DNA of 42,287 nt from Lachnospiraceae bacterium. Lineage in GTDB: Bacteria; Bacillota; Clostridia; Lachnospirales; Lachnospiraceae. A program made the translations under genes and the position numbers. Location of the stretch: positions 1 to 42,287 of the forward strand of contig JAIKXN010000242.1 in NCBI GenBank assembly GCA_024684055.1, given 5' to 3'. Positions 40,514-42,287 of the stretch are shown one piece after another (within the stretch, counting starts at the first letter, position 1; each line of letters starts with the position of its first letter). Under the pieces are notes generated by a model, which saw nothing but the letters and a program-made list of their open reading frames with translations, ran no database searches and had not been told where the DNA came from.

Positions 40514-41959
40514 GTGAAAAAAGGCGACAGAATTGAAGGCTTGGTTGTAAAATATGATTTTCCCAATATCGGTACCGTTGAGGTGGAAGAAGACGGGGAA
40601 AAGCATTATGTGAAAATAAAAAATGCCTTAGAGGGCCAGACAGTATCGGGAGTAATAAACAAGAAAAAACACGGACTCTTGGAAGCGAGGCTTGAAGAGG
40701 TAATAAGGAGAGCGCCCGGGGAGACGGCGGAACCCTGCCCGCATTTTAAGCAGTGCGGCGGGTGTACATATCAGACATTCCCTTATGAAGAGCAGTTAAA
40801 GATCAAGGAAAAACAGATACTTGAAATGTTAAAAAAATCACTTGGCGAACACGCAGGCGATATAGATGAAGCATATGAAGGTATCATTGCGAGTCCCGAC
40901 AGGGCAGAATACAGAAACAAAATGGAGTTTTCATTCGGCGATGAGTACAAAGACGGTCCTCTTGCTCTCGGCATGCACAAAAGAGGAAGTACGTATGATG
41001 TTGTAAATACATCTGAATGTCGAATCGTTGACGAAGACTACAGGCAGATTTTAAAGAGAACACACGAGTATTTTCTGAGTCTTGATCTGCCTTATTTTCA
41101 CAAAATGAGACATGAAGGAATACTTAGACATCTTTGTGTCAGAAAAGGACGTAAATCGGGCGAGATTCTTGTATTTCTCGTTACTTCCTCACAGTGGAAG
41201 GAAAGATTTAGCGAAGAGGAGTGGAATAAGATTCTTGATGACTGGAAAGACATCCTTTTGGGGATTGATCTTAAGGGTTCTTATGCCGGAATTCTGCATG
41301 TAACAAATGACAGCCTTGCGGATGCTGTGATCGATCAGGGAAGCAGGATTCTTTACGGAAAGGATTATTTCGAAGAAGAACTTCTCGGACTCAAATTTAA
41401 GATTTCGCCTTTTTCTTTTTTCCAGAATAACAGTATGGCGGCAGAACTTCTTTATAGTAAGGTAAAGGATTATCTTCTTGAAAACCTTGAAGGCAAGCCT
41501 GTTGTTTACGATCTTTATACAGGAACGGGTACGATTGCGCAGTTAGTGAGTGAAGCGACTTCAAAGACCATAGGTGTGGAAATCGTTGAGGAAGCCGTTG
41601 AGGCAGCAAAAGTAAGTGCGAAAAGAAACGGCGTGGAAAATTGTGAATTCATTGCAGGCGATGTTCTAAAATGCCTTGATGACATAGTCACGCTTCCGGA
41701 TTATATAATACTTGATCCGCCTCGTGACGGCATTAATCCGAAGGCACTTGATAAGATATTAAATTACGGCGTAAAAGATATTGTTTATGTTTCCTGCAAG
41801 CCAAGTTCCCTCGCAAGAGATCTGAATGCATTTTATGAACACGGCTACAGAGTGAAAAAATGCTGCCTGACAGATTTGTTCCCAAGCACGGTGCATGTCG
41901 AAACGTGCGTCTTATTGGGTTTGAAAGATGCCGATGAGTATATCTACATAAATTATTAG
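40514..41959 (+). CDS. rlmD: 23S rRNA (uracil-5-)-methyltransferase RlmD/RlmCD
   Basis: A 481-aa S-adenosylmethionine-dependent enzyme that makes 5-methyluridine in 23S rRNA. An N-terminal TRAM domain (1-60) is followed by an iron-sulfur site CPHFKQCGGC (Cys75, 81, 84) with a fourth ligand Cys169. The Rossmann domain has YDLYTGTGTIAQ (332-343), DPPRDG (401-406), the nucleophile Cys428 in YVSCKPSSLARD and the base Glu463 in HVETCVLL. Start is GTG 40514 with CAGGAGA 7 bases before it; the ATG two bases earlier is out of frame and hits a stop at once. The C-terminus ends at 481 without the tail many relatives carry; that tail lies just downstream as a remnant. Confidence 0.95.
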   Translation: MKKGDRIEGLVVKYDFPNIGTVEVEEDGEKHYVKIKNALEGQTVSGVINKKKHGLLEARLEEVIRRAPGETAEPCPHFKQCGGCTYQTFPYEEQLKIKEKQILEMLKKSLGEHAGDIDEAYEGIIASPDRAEYRNKMEFSFGDEYKDGPLALGMHKRGSTYDVVNTSECRIVDEDYRQILKRTHEYFLSLDLPYFHKMRHEGILRHLCVRKGRKSGEILVFLVTSSQWKERFSEEEWNKILDDWKDILLGIDLKGSYAGILHVTNDSLADAVIDQGSRILYGKDYFEEELLGLKFKISPFSFFQNNSMAAELLYSKVKDYLLENLEGKPVVYDLYTGTGTIAQLVSEATSKTIGVEIVEEAVEAAKVSAKRNGVENCEFIAGDVLKCLDDIVTLPDYIILDPPRDGINPKALDKILNYGVKDIVYVSCKPSSLARDLNAFYEHGYRVKKCCLTDLFPSTVHVETCVLLGLKDADEYIYINY

Positions 41960-41960
41960 C

Positions 41961-42197
41961 CTGACCACCATCAAGAAGAAGCGTGGTAGAGCCACTTATC
42001 GAGAGGTCAAGGAATATGTGCTGAAGAACTATGGACTTAAAGTTTCAAGTCTGGACATAGCTCAAATCAAAGATAAGTGCGGATTTGAAAAGCGGGATAA
42101 TTACAATAAGGGAAAAGAGGGACATAGAGTTCCGATATGCACTCCTAAAAAAGAAGATGCTATTATGGAAGCGTTCAAGCATTTCAACATGATATAA
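41961..42197 (+). pseudogene. Orphan 3' remnant: C-terminal tail of an RlmD-type methyltransferase
   Basis: From 41961 an open frame of 78 codons with no start codon, stop at 42195-42197, begins one base after the rlmD stop and lies in the +1 frame. It reads LTTIKKKRGRATYREVKEYV and later VSSLDIAQIKDKCGFEKRDN and ends in EAFKHFNMI. I recognise this as the tail that follows the HVETV motif in many clostridial RlmD/RumA proteins. Codon use is unlike its neighbour (more CTG, CGA, CAA). The junction to rlmD lacks the expected catalytic domain. It may be a frameshifted true tail of this gene or a leftover of a second copy; the first is less likely because rlmD ends in a complete, different tail. 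Confidence 0.7.
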
Positions 42198-42202
42198 AAT
42201 AA

Positions 42203-42241
42203 AAAAGCCTATCCGAGATATGAGTCTCAGATAGGCTTTTA
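42203..42241 (+). terminator. Strong terminator at the end of the rlmD region
   Basis: An 11-bp stem AAAAGCCTATC / GATAGGCTTTT with an inner GAGA/TCTC extension closes a short loop and runs into T. The remaining 46 bases of the window show no gene. Confidence 0.9.
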
Positions 42242-42287
42242 AATTACGTTAATATCAACTCTTAGAGTAAGGGTGGTTTTTGATTAT

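Noticed and set aside
41960-42287. Integration site of a mobile element
   Set aside because: No integrase, recombinase, direct-repeat pair or element end is visible in the window; only the orphan tail hints at a past event, so it is listed as a finding about the remnant and not as an element.

Overview
The window reads as a chromosomal segment of a Gram-positive anaerobe of the Clostridia, most likely a Lachnospiraceae member of the Butyrivibrio type. The evidence is the low-to-moderate G+C, strong AGGAGG-type ribosome binding sites, consensus TTGNNN/TATAAT promoters, an indolepyruvate:ferredoxin oxidoreductase with its own ferredoxin domain, an iron-sulfur RlmD-type rRNA methyltransferase and several protein types common in that family. 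The genus assignment is an inference; no rRNA gene is present. No CRISPR array, tRNA, transposase, integrase or phage gene was seen.

Layout. 1-300: the 3' part of the RNase P RNA gene and its terminator. 326-3953: two overlapping genes for a heterodimeric ABC exporter. 3974-8363: promoter, iorA-iorB, a phenylacetate-CoA ligase, a double-ACT-domain protein and a terminator; this set interconverts aryl-2-oxo acids, arylacetyl-CoA and arylacetates. 8395-12047: the helicase gene pcrA and a pseG-like gene separated by a long inverted repeat. 12171-12573: a small membrane protein with an acidic repeat tail. 12626-15040 (minus strand): a phosphodiester glycosidase and a single-pass membrane protein, divergent from the next block.

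15237-32986: one strong promoter followed by a single co-directional run of 14 genes with mostly overlapping or tightly spaced ends. It begins with a tiny PqqD-like protein and continues with a Gram-positive-type Pel exopolysaccharide module: PelD fused to an SDR/epimerase-like domain, a PelE-like protein, a large extracytoplasmic protein in the PelA position, PelF and PelG. A second glycan cassette follows: a small membrane protein, GT4, GT2, DUF4832/4874-like protein, large polytopic GT-C-like protein, NTP_transf_5 nucleotidyltransferase, GT2 and GT4. PelD keeps an RxxD inhibitory site next to a degenerate GGDEF, so the polymer is predicted to be controlled by cyclic di-GMP.

33053-39089: a block that looks like an uncharacterised leader-peptide export or maturation system. 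It holds a 154-aa protein with an N-terminal leader ending in EGVYAASG, an ABC exporter, a sodium:neurotransmitter-symporter family transporter, an S26-type peptidase with a Ser/His/Asp set (minus strand), a PqqD-HPr-kinase-like fusion and an 87-aa Ser/Glu-rich peptide with a near-perfect ribosome binding site. Together with the NTP_transf_5 gene and the separate PqqD gene in the upstream operon, these are the accessory parts known from some lasso-peptide and other RiPP clusters, but with no cyclase, no radical SAM enzyme and no other recognisable core enzyme. This is the best candidate for something undescribed.

39168-42287: an HD-domain hydrolase, a DUF5684-like membrane protein, rlmD, an orphan 3' gene remnant matching the C-terminal tail found on rlmD-type proteins of related bacteria, and a final terminator.
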